Counted from the stretch's first letter, positions 1 through 7,573 are shown. The stretch: DNA of 33,639 bases from Candidatus Altimarinota bacterium (GCA_018457335.1 JAGYHI010000003.1:1-33639), one strand, 5' to 3'. Numbers and translations: made by a program. The notes: generated from the letters alone by a model not told the origin.

Positions 1-121
1 TAAAAGTCCGAATCGGCTTATTTTTGCCGACCAAATGCTCTTGTCCCGCATATTCATCGAGATTTTTCGGTCGCAGCGATGATGCCAGTGGCGTGATATT
101 TGCCTGAAAAAGTGATTCCAT
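1..121 (-). CDS. rarA: RarA/MgsA-type AAA+ ATPase (N-terminal 40 codons; runs off the left edge)
   Basis: Read on the minus strand from the ATG at 119-121, the frame gives an N-terminus beginning MESLFQANITPLASSLRPKN, followed by LDEYAGQEHLVG. This is the usual start of the RarA/MgsA (replication-associated recombination protein A) family, whose members carry PLA..RPK.LDE..GQEHL just before the Walker A motif. RarA is a clamp-loader-like AAA+ ATPase acting at stalled replication forks. The P-loop and all later domains lie outside the window, so activity cannot be judged. No ribosome-binding site precedes the start, as is usual here. The closely related RuvB and clamp-loader subunits are less likely because the GQEHL spacing fits RarA. 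Confidence 0.8.
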   Translation of the reverse strand, partial: MESLFQANITPLASSLRPKNLDEYAGQEHLVGKNKPIRTF

Positions 122-208
122 ACATTTTAAAATTTTTCCTATTATACAGATTTTTGAGAGAAAGGGAAATTTTTCCATCAAGTAAATTTAGTTATTTTGA
201 AAAAAATA

Positions 209-236
209 TTGACAAAACTATATATTTTAGTACAAT
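209..236 (+). promoter_or_regulatory. Sigma70-type promoter for the 327-950 gene
   Basis: TTGACA (209-214), a 16-bp spacer and TACAAT (231-236). The predicted leader of about 85 nt contains a small hairpin (TCAAC/GTTGA, around 251-264) and a Shine-Dalgarno site at 315-320. Confidence 0.75.
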
Positions 237-326
237 AACATTGCTTTAGGTTTCAACAAGTGTTGAAGTTTTATTAACTTTCCTTACTTGTAAATCAAAG
301 TGGGGAGAAATGTTGAGGAGAAAAAA

Positions 327-950
327 ATGAAAATTAGAGAATTTGAAGTTCTTGGATGTACCACTATAGACCAAGCCATTGAGCAAATGATAAATGCAGC
401 AGATAAAGAAACCACCTTAATATCTGAACTTTCTAGTGTTTATGTCATCGTGAATTATAACTCTGAAAAAAGATTGATTCTCAGAGATTGGCATAGAGCT
501 GCTAAAGGCTTCATTGGAAATAGCGTTGGACCATATCCAAAAGCTCAACTTTCTGCCGAAGAACTTGCAAATGATGCAAGAATTGAAGCAGAGAATGAAG
601 AATGGAAAAAGGCTAAAAAAAGAATAAATCTTAATAGAAAGATCGAATCTTGCCCTCCAATGGAAAAAAATAAAGAAGAATGGTCTAATTTATTAAAGCA
701 ACATAAAGATAAAGATTTTATTTTAAATATCTTTAAATATGCAGAGAATTGGGCCAGACTAATGCAATTGGAGATTTCAAAAGGAAAAAAACTTTCTGAA
801 ATTGCTGAGTCTACATCTAAAGAAGTTAATATTAATGGAATATCAGAATTTGAACATAGTTATGCAGTTCTTATCCTATCAGATACTTGGAAATACGGAG
901 AAGATCTAATAAATATTCTTAAATCTTCTCATTTACAACAAACTAAGTAA
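327..950 (+). CDS. Hypothetical protein, 207 aa, atypical codon use
   Basis: I do not recognise this protein. It is soluble and helical with no signal peptide or membrane segment. The N-terminal third looks alpha/beta, residues about 85-130 are charged and Lys/Glu rich, and the C-terminal half has an aromatic patch (NWARLMQLEI) followed by amphipathic helices. I chose the ATG at 327 over the in-frame GTG at 300 because GAGGAG (315-320) lies 6 bp upstream. It differs from its neighbours in three ways: it has a real Shine-Dalgarno site, contains no in-frame TGA, and uses AGA rather than the local CGA for nearly every arginine. Its own promoter and a terminator after the TAA make it a stand-alone unit. 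Recent transfer from a standard-code donor, possibly a phage or plasmid, is an inference. Confidence 0.8.
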   Translation: MKIREFEVLGCTTIDQAIEQMINAADKETTLISELSSVYVIVNYNSEKRLILRDWHRAAKGFIGNSVGPYPKAQLSAEELANDARIEAENEEWKKAKKRINLNRKIESCPPMEKNKEEWSNLLKQHKDKDFILNIFKYAENWARLMQLEISKGKKLSEIAESTSKEVNINGISEFEHSYAVLILSDTWKYGEDLINILKSSHLQQTK

Positions 951-966
951 AATATTTTCCCCTACC

Positions 967-1004
967 AAAAAATCCCAAGCAAAACTTGGGATTTTTTATT
1001 TTTT
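967..1004. terminator. Bidirectional intrinsic terminator
   Basis: Stem AATCCCAAG (971-979) and CTTGGGATT (985-993), loop CAAAA, with an A-run on the left and a T-run on the right. It sits between convergent genes (327-950 plus, ssb minus) and can serve both. Confidence 0.85.
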
Positions 1005-1016
1005 AAGGTTTGAAGC

Positions 1017-1454
1017 CTAGAATGGGATATCTTCGATATTGATATCTTCTTCTTGTTTTGGTTTACTCGAACTTGCTACCGCACCAGCAGGAGCCGATGA
1101 AGTCGCTCCATCAGAACCACCAGCGGCTGAGAGAAGGATAATATTATCAGTAACGATTTCTGTTTTGTATCGTTTTACACCGGCTGTATCTTCCCAGTTT
1201 CGAGTCTGAAGGTAACCTTCAATGTAGACTTTTTTTCCTTTGTGCATGTATTGCTCTGCGAGATCAGCATTCCATCGCCATGCGACACAGTTGTGAAATT
1301 CGACGCTTTCTTGGAGTTCTCCGCTGGCATCTTTCCATTTTCGGTTGGTTGCGACTGAAAAAGTTGCGACTTTTTGTCCATTTGGAGTCTCGCGTACCTC
1401 TGGATCCGCCGTGAGATTTCCGATGATTTGTACTTTATTAAGTGAACTTGCCAT
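1017..1454 (-). CDS. ssb: Single-stranded DNA-binding protein
   Basis: SSB coats single-stranded DNA during replication, repair and recombination. The 145-residue protein has the OB fold over residues 1 to about 110, starting MASSLNKVQIIGNLTADPEV, with the family's NGQKVATFSVATN, VEFHNCVAW and KGKKVYIEGYL stretches. A short Ala/Ser/Gly linker leads to the acidic tip EEDINIEDIPF, the tail that recruits partner proteins. Length is normal. It ends in TAG and has no in-frame TGA. It stands alone with its own promoter (1485-1512) and terminator rather than between rpsF and rpsR, as in many bacteria. No Shine-Dalgarno site is visible. The conserved aromatic residues and tail make the call secure. 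Confidence 0.97.
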   Translation of the reverse strand: MASSLNKVQIIGNLTADPEVRETPNGQKVATFSVATNRKWKDASGELQESVEFHNCVAWRWNADLAEQYMHKGKKVYIEGYLQTRNWEDTAGVKRYKTEIVTDNIILLSAAGGSDGATSSAPAGAVASSSKPKQEEDINIEDIPF

Positions 1455-1484
1455 AAAAAATAATATTAGAAATTAAACAAAATC

Positions 1485-1512
1485 ATTATATCAAAAAATC
1501 TATATTTTGCAA
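1485..1512 (-). promoter_or_regulatory. ssb promoter
   Basis: On the minus strand: TTGCAA (1507-1512), 16-bp spacer, TATAAT (1485-1490), about 30 bp before the ssb start codon. Confidence 0.75.
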
Positions 1513-1548
1513 GAAATATTATTATAAAATTTTCTGCATATATTCCGC

Positions 1549-1576
1549 TTGACAAATAAATTTTATTTTTTAAAAT
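1549..1576 (+). promoter_or_regulatory. Promoter for the 1657-2109 gene
   Basis: TTGACA (1549-1554), 16-bp spacer, TAAAAT (1571-1576). The leader carries a TTTTAGT/ACTAAAA hairpin (1586-1609), and AGGAG at 1646-1650 lies 6 bp before the ATG. Confidence 0.7.
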
Positions 1577-1656
1577 GAATCATGTTTTTAGTAATTTTAG
1601 GCACTAAAATTATATCAATATCAATTTTCAAAAATCAATACACATAGGAGAAAAAA

Positions 1657-2109
1657 ATGATACACTTTTTAAAAAAAGGAGTAAGATATATACTCTACCC
1701 AGTCGAAAAACTTCACAAGTTTTTAATAAAAATAATTCAATACTTCGTGAATCACGAAAGAGAATTTCAAGATAAGATCAATAAAAATATGAGGGGACTT
1801 CGCGAGCAAATGAAAGAAATGGAAGATTTTCCATTGAAAGGACTTTCAACTACAATAGCAAGCGGTGCCTTATGGATTCCACAAATTATCCTTCTATCGC
1901 TTTATCCACTTTTAACTATAGTAACAGGAGCCTTGTATTTTGGAGTCTTTATCTTTCTTCCTTTTTATTTGCTTATTAAATTATTGATCTTCTTCAGAAT
2001 TTCAGTAGGTTGGAGCATTGTAATATCTTTCTGTATTTTGTTATTATTACCTTCTATATACCCTTTATGGAAAGCAATAACCACTTCAAGAAAATCTAAA
2101 AATTCTTGA
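1657..2109 (+). CDS. Small membrane protein, 150 aa, frame apparently ending at UGA
   Basis: No family recognised. A basic amphipathic N-terminus (residues 1-60, charged and coil-like around 45-58) is followed by three hydrophobic stretches between about 65 and 140, so it is probably an inner-membrane protein with a cytoplasmic N-terminal domain. The start has an AGGAG site 6 bp upstream and a clear promoter. Two features are odd. Arginines are mostly AGA and there is no internal TGA, as in the gene at 327. The frame also closes at TGA (2107-2109) directly before a strong terminator. If UGA is glycine, the next in-frame stop is a TAA near 2320, beyond the terminator and the antisense of a tRNA. 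A TAA exists at 2114-2116 in the +1 frame, so a late indel is an alternative. The end coordinate is therefore uncertain. Confidence 0.65.
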   Translation: MIHFLKKGVRYILYPVEKLHKFLIKIIQYFVNHEREFQDKINKNMRGLREQMKEMEDFPLKGLSTTIASGALWIPQIILLSLYPLLTIVTGALYFGVFIFLPFYLLIKLLIFFRISVGWSIVISFCILLLLPSIYPLWKAITTSRKSKNS

Positions 2110-2115
2110 ATCATA

Positions 2116-2150
2116 AAAAGCACTATTTTTTGAAATAGTGCTTTTCTTTT
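2116..2150 (+). terminator. Intrinsic terminator after the 1657 gene
   Basis: Perfect 13-bp stem AAAAGCACTATTT/AAATAGTGCTTTT (2116-2145), 4-nt loop, followed by a T-rich tail. It also separates this transcript from the opposing tRNA-Arg. Confidence 0.8.
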
Positions 2151-2157
2151 TATTCTC

Positions 2158-2231
2158 TGGTGCCCCCGACAGGAATTGAACCTGTGACTAAACCTTAGGA
2201 GGGTTTTGTTATTCCACTTAACTACAGGGGC
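2158..2231 (-). tRNA. tRNA-Arg (anticodon CCT)
   Basis: Minus-strand cloverleaf: acceptor GCCCCTG/CGGGGGC with encoded CCA, D-stem GTTA/TAAC, anticodon stem AAACC/GGTTT around loop CTCCTAA, T-stem ACAGG/CCTGT. It reads AGG, a rare arginine codon in this window. Confidence 0.93.
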
Positions 2232-2244
2232 ATTTTCGTCAAAA

Positions 2245-2273
2245 AGTATACGAATTTTTGAAAAAAATACAAA
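2245..2273 (-). promoter_or_regulatory. Promoter for tRNA-Arg(CCT)
   Basis: Minus strand: TTGTAT (2268-2273), 17-bp spacer, TATACT (2245-2250). It is back to back with the plus-strand promoter at 2279-2307. Confidence 0.6.
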
Positions 2274-2278
2274 AAATT

Positions 2279-2307
2279 TTGCAAAAAAGAGGAAAATAGA
2301 GTATAAT
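2279..2307 (+). promoter_or_regulatory. Promoter for the DUF5665-type gene
   Basis: TTGCAA (2279-2284), 17-bp spacer, TATAAT (2302-2307), 27 bp before the ATG at 2335. Confidence 0.7.
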
Positions 2308-2334
2308 AGACAAAATATTTAATTTTCTCATAAA

Positions 2335-2736
2335 ATGCGTGGAATGCGATCGCTGAAAAGAAATCAGCCACAAACCCCATCTCGAAAACTTACAAAAAAA
2401 GAGCTCGATCAGTTTATTTATGCGATTGAAAATACTGGGCTCGAAGAGTTTACTGATTTTATCCGAAAACCTTGGAAAATGATTTGGCCAAATCTTATCG
2501 CTGGAATTACTCGAGGACTTGGTATGTTGATTGGTGCGACGATTGTTATTGCATTTATTAGTTGGATGCTTGCAAAAATGATAGACCTCCCTCTGATTGG
2601 AGAAAGCCTCGAACCATACATCGAAAAAGTTCAAAGCGAGTTTGATAAATATAAAGAGGCAACAAATTACAAAAATGATGTTGCTAGAATTGAGTGAGAA
2701 CTTCGAGAAATCAAAGAAGTTTTGAAAAATAAATAA
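2335..2736 (+). CDS. DUF5665-type small membrane protein
   Basis: This 133-residue protein has a charged N-terminus, then WPNLIAGITRGLGMLIG and a strongly hydrophobic segment (about 55-85) ending LIGESLEPYIEKVQSEFDKY. That arrangement, with a conserved N-I-x-x-G-x-x-R-G-x-G block entering a single membrane span, fits the DUF5665 family found in Firmicutes and CPR bacteria; its function is unknown. One glycine is encoded by TGA (2695-2697); with readthrough the protein continues ELREIKEVLKNK to a TAA at 2734-2736, giving a coiled C-terminal tail. There is no Shine-Dalgarno site. It is a single-gene unit with its own promoter and a long terminator. The family call is from memory of the consensus. 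Confidence 0.75.
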
Positions 2737-2748
2737 TTTCTACTTCAT

Positions 2749-2800
2749 TAAATCAAAAATCGTACAATTATTATTTGATAACTGTACGATTTTTGATTTA
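2749..2800 (+). terminator. Long perfect inverted repeat (terminator-like)
   Basis: An 18-bp perfect inverted repeat (2749-2766 and 2783-2800) around a 16-nt loop, directly after the TAA. The T-run is inside the right arm (GATTTTTGATTTA) rather than after it. The arm contains CGTACAATTAT, a word also found at 6468-6478 and inside prmC. Confidence 0.6.
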
Positions 2801-2843
2801 TTATAAAATTTTTGAAAGAGAAAAAGAATATATAGGAGAAAAC

Positions 2844-2871
2844 TTGCAAAAGCTAATTTTTTTTGTACAAT
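2844..2871 (+). promoter_or_regulatory. suf operon promoter
   Basis: TTGCAA (2844-2849), 16-bp spacer, TACAAT (2866-2871), 22 bp before the sufC ATG. Confidence 0.7.
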
Positions 2872-2893
2872 ATCGAGCATAATTTTTTAAACT

Positions 2894-3631
2894 ATGCTTA
2901 CACTTCAAAATATTTCCCTCTCAATCGAAGGGAAAGAAATTATTAAAGACCTTTCACACGAGTTTGAAACTGGAAAAACCTCGCTTGTCATCGGACATAA
3001 TGGATCTGGAAAAACTTCGCTTTCACTTGCAATTGCTGGACATCCACGCTATGAGACAAGTGGGGAAATTATTTTTGATGGAGAAAATATCAGCGACCGA
3101 GAGCCAGATGAGCGTGCAAAACTTGGACTTTTTCTCTCATTTCAAAATGTACCAGAGATTCCAGGGATTGGGCTTTTTGAATATTTACGAGCGATTTATG
3201 ATGAATATTTCAGATATAATTTTCCTGATAAAAAACCGATTTCGCCTTTTATCTTCCGACGAATGGTCGAAAAACTTTTGCCACCGCTTCATTTGACGCC
3301 GGATTTTTTGGATCGAGACCTTTTTGTGGGATTTTCTGGTGGAGAAAAAAGACGTATCGAACTTTTGCAAATCGCTCTTCTCAATCCAAAGCTTATCATC
3401 CTTGATGAGGTCGACTCTGGACTCGATATCGATGCTCTCGAAACACTGAAAAACCAAATCATCGAATGGAAAAAAGAAAATAAAACAATTCTCATCGTCA
3501 GCCACAATATCAACTTTGTAAAAAAACTCGATATAGATAGTGTCGTAGTGATGAAATCGGGAAAAATCCAAAAAACCGGTGATGCGAATCTTATAAATGA
3601 AATCGAAGAAATCTGACTGCAATCTTTTTAA
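2894..3631 (+). CDS. sufC: SufC, Fe-S cluster assembly ATPase
   Basis: SufC is the soluble ABC ATPase that drives the SufB scaffold during iron-sulfur cluster assembly. The 245-residue protein has Walker A GHNGSGKT (34-41), the Q-loop FQNVPEIPG (about 83-91), the signature FSGGEKRR (147-154), Walker B LIILDEVDSGLD (167-178) and the switch SHN (203-205). EVDSGLD in place of the common EPTSGLD is typical of SufC. The codon at 3614-3616 is TGA; reading it as Gly adds six residues (GLQSF after Ile) to the TAA at 3629-3631. sufB follows 11 bp downstream on the same transcript. Neither sufD nor sufS is adjacent. Confidence 0.96.
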
Positions 3632-3642
3632 AATTTTAAAAA

Positions 3643-5052
3643 ATGACTCAACAAAACGATCAAATCATTGCTGATATTTCACGAGAATCTCTCGACCAAC
3701 GCGATACAATTTCTTATGATATTCTCTCGTCAAAATGACTTTCTGAGGACCTTATCAGAGAGATTTCAGCGCATCACGACGAGCCAAAATGGATGCTCGA
3801 GGCTCGGCTAAAAAGTTTTGAAGTTTTTAAAAATTCAAAAATGCCGACTTGGGGGCCGTCACTCGAAAAACTCGACCTTGAAGAAATTTATTATTTTTCA
3901 AAACCGACAGGAACTTCTGATACACGAAATTGGGACGAAGTGCCGGAAAATATTAAAAATACCTTTGATCGACTTGGCATCCCAGAGGCTGAGCGCACAA
4001 TGCTTGCCGGCGTCGGTGCACAGTATGACAGTGATGTCGTCTATCACAACATCAAAAAAGAGCTCGAAGAGCAGGGTGTGATTTTTGAAGATATGTCGAC
4101 CGCACTCAAAAAATACGAGGACATTATCAAAAAACACTTTATGAAACTCGTGCCACCGAGCGATCATATTTTTGCAGCGCTTCATGGTGCGGTTTGGAGT
4201 GGTGGGACATTTTTGTATATTCCAAAAGGAGTTAAAATTTCTGAGCCATTGCAGGCCTACTTCCGTATGAATTTGCAAGCCGGTGGACAATTTGAGCATA
4301 CGCTCATCATACTCGAGGAGGATGCTGAGGCTCACTACATAGAAGGCTGTAGTGCTCCGAAATGGAATACGACGAGTCTCCACGCAGGTTGTGTCGAGAT
4401 TTTTGTCGGAAAAAACGCAAAAATGCGATATTCCAGTGTAGAAAATTGGTCAATTGATACCTACAATCTCAATACCAAACGAGCAAAAACAGACGAATGA
4501 GGCGTCATCGAGTGGATCGGTGGAAATCTCGGATCTGGTGTGACTATGCTCTATCCTTGCTCTGTCCTTGTTGGAAATAACTCTAAAGCACTTCATTTTG
4601 GGGTTGCTTTTGCAAACACCGGACAAATCGCTGACACCGGCGCAAAAGTCATCCATATCGGAAAAAATACCACATCTGAAATTGTCTCAAAATCTCTCTC
4701 AAAATGAGGTTGAGCTGCAAACTATCGTGGACTCCTTGATATCAAAAAATCAGCCGAAAATGCTGTATCGCAAATCGACTGTGACGGACTCATCCTCGAT
4801 GAGAAATCTCGATCGGATACAATTCCAGACTTTCGAGTCAATCGTGGTGACGCTCTCGTGGCACACGAAGCCACCGTCGGAAAAATCAATGAAGATACAC
4901 TTTTTTATCTCATGAGTCGAGGCATGAGCGAAGACGATGCAAAAGCCATGATCGTCCGCGGATTTGTCTCCCCGCTCGTCAAAGAACTCCCTCTTGAATA
5001 CGCCGCTGAAATGAATGTACTGATTGATATGGAGATGGAAGGAGGGATTTAA
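3643..5052 (+). CDS. sufB: SufB, Fe-S cluster scaffold protein
   Basis: SufB is the beta-helical scaffold on which clusters are built with SufC. The full frame has 469 residues, normal for the family, and holds four TGA codons (3736, 4498, 4705, 4711). Each falls on a glycine of the consensus: SSK-G-LSED near the N-terminus, DE-G-GVIEWIGGNLGSG, and the SK-G-G-G-AANYRG turn where TGA-GGT-TGA encodes three glycines. This is among the strongest proof in the window that UGA is Gly. Cys380 in CDGLIL matches the conserved C-terminal cysteine used in cluster building, and the tail HEATVGKINEDTLFYLMSRG is canonical. A minimal SufBC pair without SufD resembles the ancestral form of the pathway. Confidence 0.97.
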
Positions 5053-5090
5053 AAACTTGATTTTTTCGGATTTTTTACTACCATAAATAC

Positions 5091-5627
5091 ATGTCACGAG
5101 AAAAAGCCGGAGCCTATCACGAAGCAGAAAAAAGACTCCAAGAAAACATCATTGACAATGAGAAAAAGCGTCTTGAAAAAGTGCAGGAGCATTTTTTTGA
5201 GAACAAAGAAAAACTCCACAGTAAGAAAAAATTTGATATTTTTAGTTTGCGTCATCAGCTCGAAATTTGACGAACCCTTCTCTCGCTCAAAAATGAACTC
5301 AAAGAGGCTTTTTCGGAAGGAGAAATCTCACAAAGAGAATATACAGACTCTCTTGAAACCCTCGAAAATGAAAAAACTCAAAAAGAAGAAAAAGAAAATA
5401 CACCGACTATGACAGATTTTCCACTCCCTTTTTCGGATTCAAAACTCGCACAATATTTTGAAGAAAAAACCCTCTGAGAAAATATTTGAGCAGATATTGT
5501 TTGATTTCTGTACGGTTTTGCGATTCAGGGGAGTACTATTCTCATTATTCTCCTTTGGAGAATCTTAACCGATACTCTTTTGCTCCCGAAAGACATCATC
5601 GATACTATCAATAACTCCCAAAAATAA
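5091..5627 (+). CDS. Hypothetical coiled-coil membrane protein, 178 aa
   Basis: Not recognised. With TGA as Gly (four in-frame TGAs) the frame runs uninterrupted from ATG 5091 to TAA 5625-5627. The first 110 residues are very charged, helical and Lys/Glu rich (probable coiled coil). A Pro-containing linker follows, then one hydrophobic span near residues 145-162 (FAIQGSTILIILLWRIL) and a short polar tail. It lies 38 bp after sufB, and its stop overlaps the rsmE start (TAATG), so it is probably in the suf-rsmE transcript. It has no cysteine pattern and no similarity I can see to SufD, SufS or SufU, so a role in iron-sulfur assembly should not be assumed. A membrane-anchored helical bundle is all that can be supported. 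Confidence 0.8.
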
Positions 5628-6343
5628 TGCAACGATTTTTTGTAGAAAATTCACTTGATGACCAATATATTATCACGGATATATCTTGGATCCACCAAAT
5701 CTCCCGAGTGCTTCGAGCACGGATTTGAGATGAGATTTTACTCTTTCAAGAAAATGGAAATGAGAGAAAATACACGATACAATCCATAGAAAAAAAGAAG
5801 ATTATTCTCAATGCTGAAAGTGAAATCACTCCACATAATACAAAACAAAAACACACAATCACTCTCTACCAAAGCATCCCAAACAAGTGGGAAAAATGTG
5901 AATATATCATCCAAAAAGCCGTCGAAATCGGAGTCGAAAAAATCGTATTTTTCCCGTCAAAGCGATCACAGTATAAAATCATACCCGAAAAAAAGAAACT
6001 TCGCTGGCAAGAAATCGCTCGTGAAGCCCTCGAACAGTGTGGTGGATATCAACCGATTATTTTAGAATATAAAGATTCATTTGAATCCATCGAAATCGAT
6101 CCAAATAGTAAGAATATTCTTTTTCACACAAAAGATGCAAGTAGTTCAATTGAAATATTCTATAAAAAAGCACAAAAAAAATATGGCATTTGGGTCGGAC
6201 CAGAGTGAGGCTGGGAAGAGAGTGAAATAGATAATATGAACAAAAAAGGTTTTATAACTGTTCGTTTTTGAGAAAGAATCTTGCGAACTGAAACTGTCGG
6301 AATCGTCGTCGCCTTTTCGATTTTATACAGTTTTGCAGACTAA
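5627..6343 (+). CDS. rsmE: RsmE, 16S rRNA m3U1498 methyltransferase
   Basis: RsmE is a SPOUT-family enzyme that methylates N3 of U1498 in 16S rRNA using S-adenosylmethionine. The 238-residue frame has the N-terminal PUA-like domain (starting MQRFFVENSL, with ISRVLRARIGDEI) and the C-terminal trefoil-knot domain with KAVEIGVEKIVFFPSKRS, REALEQCGG, WVGPEGGWEESEI and RILRTETVGIV. Three glycines are TGA, including the second glycine-class position of the signature PEGGW (6206-6208) and one in FGERIL. The order of motifs and length match the family. It overlaps the upstream gene by one base (TAATG), implying translational coupling. A terminator hairpin follows at 6405-6431. Confidence 0.95.
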
Positions 6344-6404
6344 TCTTGAACACAAATTTTATCCCACTTTCAAAGAGTAAAATCTACGAAACAGAAAAAA
6401 CTCC

Positions 6405-6431
6405 AAAAAACACAATATATTGTGTTTTTTT
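6405..6431 (+). terminator. Terminator of the suf-rsmE operon
   Basis: A perfect 26-bp palindrome (AAAAAACACAATA / TATTGTGTTTTTT) ending in seven T, about 60 bp after the rsmE stop. Confidence 0.7.
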
Positions 6432-6667
6432 ATTACTCTCTTTCCTATAATGGGCAAATAAAGTTTAATAATTGTACGAAAATGAAAATATTCGCTTAAA
6501 TAAAGGATTCTTTTGTGCACATTTCCTATACGCATACACATTTTTTATACAATTATAGTTTAATATCTGTTCATTTTTATTAAAAAATCTTTTTCTCTTT
6601 AATAAAAGTCTACTGTAAGAAATACTATATTTATACATAAAAACTATAAAAAATCTATATCAAAAGA

Positions 6668-6697
6668 TTAGCAAGATTTTTAAAAATGTGTTATACT
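6668..6697 (+). promoter_or_regulatory. Promoter of the candidate structured RNA
   Basis: TTAGCA (6668-6673), 18-bp spacer, TATACT (6692-6697), predicting a transcript start near 6704. Between 6432 and 6667 the only other signal is a possible -10 box, TATAAT (6446-6451); no gene is visible there. Confidence 0.55.
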
Positions 6698-6703
6698 ACG
6701 TAT

Positions 6704-7121
6704 GTCTTCTTGAAATAAGAATGACACCTTAACAAAACCTAACTTGCCAATCAGAGGACTCTTTTTCTCAAAAGAATATCCTGTTTGCAAAACCAAATAC
6801 AAAAATTGCTTATACCAATACAAAAAGAACAAATAGTATACAAAAGCAAATACACTGGTGAGGACATCTTTATTTTCTTTCTTTCTAAAATAAAAAGAAA
6901 GCAAGAGGATTAAGATGTCCCACTGGGACACGAAGATTCGATAATTCTTCGTTAAAAAAACTATCGAAAGGTCAGTTAGGTCTGAATAAAAATTCAGGGG
7001 TGTGAGAAGCCCAACCAAGAGCTATGCGATTAGCCTCACGATACAGGCAAAATGCCTCCCGAGTGTTCCATAGCCACCAAATGCTGACCTTCTGCTGTAC
7101 CAACAGTCAGAAGGTTTTTTT
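6704..7121 (+). ncRNA. Candidate structured non-coding RNA (~415 nt), class unknown
   Basis: No plausible protein is encoded here on the plus strand, but promoter and terminator frame a segment rich in complementary stems: GGACATCTT/AAGATGTCC enclosing a smaller CTTTCT/AGAAAG pairing (about 6863-6920), GTCCC/GGGAC, CGAAGA/TCTTCG, CTGAAT/ATTCAG with loop AAAA, and a nested domain GCTATG/CATAGC containing CAC/GTG and AGGCA/TGCCT (about 7020-7072). It is more G+C-rich than nearby spacers. I looked for hallmarks of RNase P RNA (GAGGAAAGTCC), tmRNA (tRNA-like ends), SRP RNA (GGAA loop with AGCAGCC) and common riboswitches and found none. It could be a diverged housekeeping RNA or a new class. A minus-strand frame of 112 codons (6680-7018) is discounted. 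Confidence 0.55.
7087..7121 (+). terminator. Terminator of the candidate RNA
   Basis: ACCTTCTGCTGT / ACAG(T)CAGAAGGT with an ACCA loop and one bulged T (7087-7115), followed by a run of seven T. Strong intrinsic terminator, oriented to the right. Confidence 0.85.
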
Positions 7122-7160
7122 GTTATTTATCAGAAAATAAAAAGTTTTTTTGAAAAAATA

Positions 7161-7188
7161 TTGACATATCATATTTTTTTTATACAAT
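7161..7188 (+). promoter_or_regulatory. Promoter of the tRNA-Thr/tRNA-Tyr unit
   Basis: TTGACA (7161-7166), 16-bp spacer, TACAAT (7183-7188), 14 bp before tRNA-Thr. Confidence 0.75.
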
Positions 7189-7202
7189 CGTTCCTACTTA
7201 TT

Positions 7203-7277
7203 GCCACCTTAGCTCAGTGGTAGAGCATCGGTTTTGTAAACCGACGGTCGTGAGTTCAAATCTCACAGGTGGCTCCA
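7203..7277 (+). tRNA. tRNA-Thr (anticodon TGT)
   Basis: Complete cloverleaf with encoded CCA: acceptor GCCACCT/AGGTGGC, D-stem GCTC/GAGC, anticodon stem TCGGT/ACCGA around TTTGTAA, T-stem GTGAG/CTCAC. Confidence 0.96.
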
Positions 7278-7363
7278 CTTTCTTTTTAAGAGTTTAGGAT
7301 TTGATGTTTAGATTGCATTCGAAAAATTCTAAAAATCAATTTCTAAACTCTTTTCTTTTTCTT

Positions 7364-7448
7364 GGGTCGGTTCCAGAGCGGTCAAATGGGGAGGACTGTA
7401 AATCCTTTGGCTTCGCCTTCGGGGGTTCGAATCCCTCCCGGCCCACCA
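7364..7448 (+). tRNA. tRNA-Tyr (anticodon GTA)
   Basis: Class II cloverleaf with long variable arm and encoded CCA: acceptor GGGTCGG/CCGGCCC, anticodon loop CTGTAAA, T-arm GGGGG TTCGAAT CCCTC. The spacer from tRNA-Thr holds an AGAGTTTAG/CTAAACTCT inverted repeat (7288-7296 and 7344-7352). Confidence 0.95.
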
Positions 7449-7459
7449 TACTTGAATGA

Positions 7460-7523
7460 CTGATGCTTTATTAAAGAATTAGTTATTAACTTTGGTTTGT
7501 TGCTTCGCCGAAAAAAGCATCAG
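7460..7523 (+). other. Inverted repeat between tRNA-Tyr and rpmE
   Basis: CTGATGCTTT (7460-7469) and AAAGCATCAG (7514-7523) form a 10-bp stem with a 44-nt loop in the rpmE leader. There is no T-run, so a leader structure or processing site is likelier than a terminator. Confidence 0.45.
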
Positions 7524-7573
7524 GAAAATTCGTACTTGGCGGATTATTTTTATTTCCTACCCTTTTTTATATT

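Noticed and set aside
6680..7018. 112-codon minus-strand reading frame rich in Phe, Leu and Tyr
   Set aside because: It lies antisense to a segment with its own promoter, terminator and many stems, starts at TTG just after a stop, has no promoter or homology I can see, and has the composition expected from AT-rich non-coding DNA.
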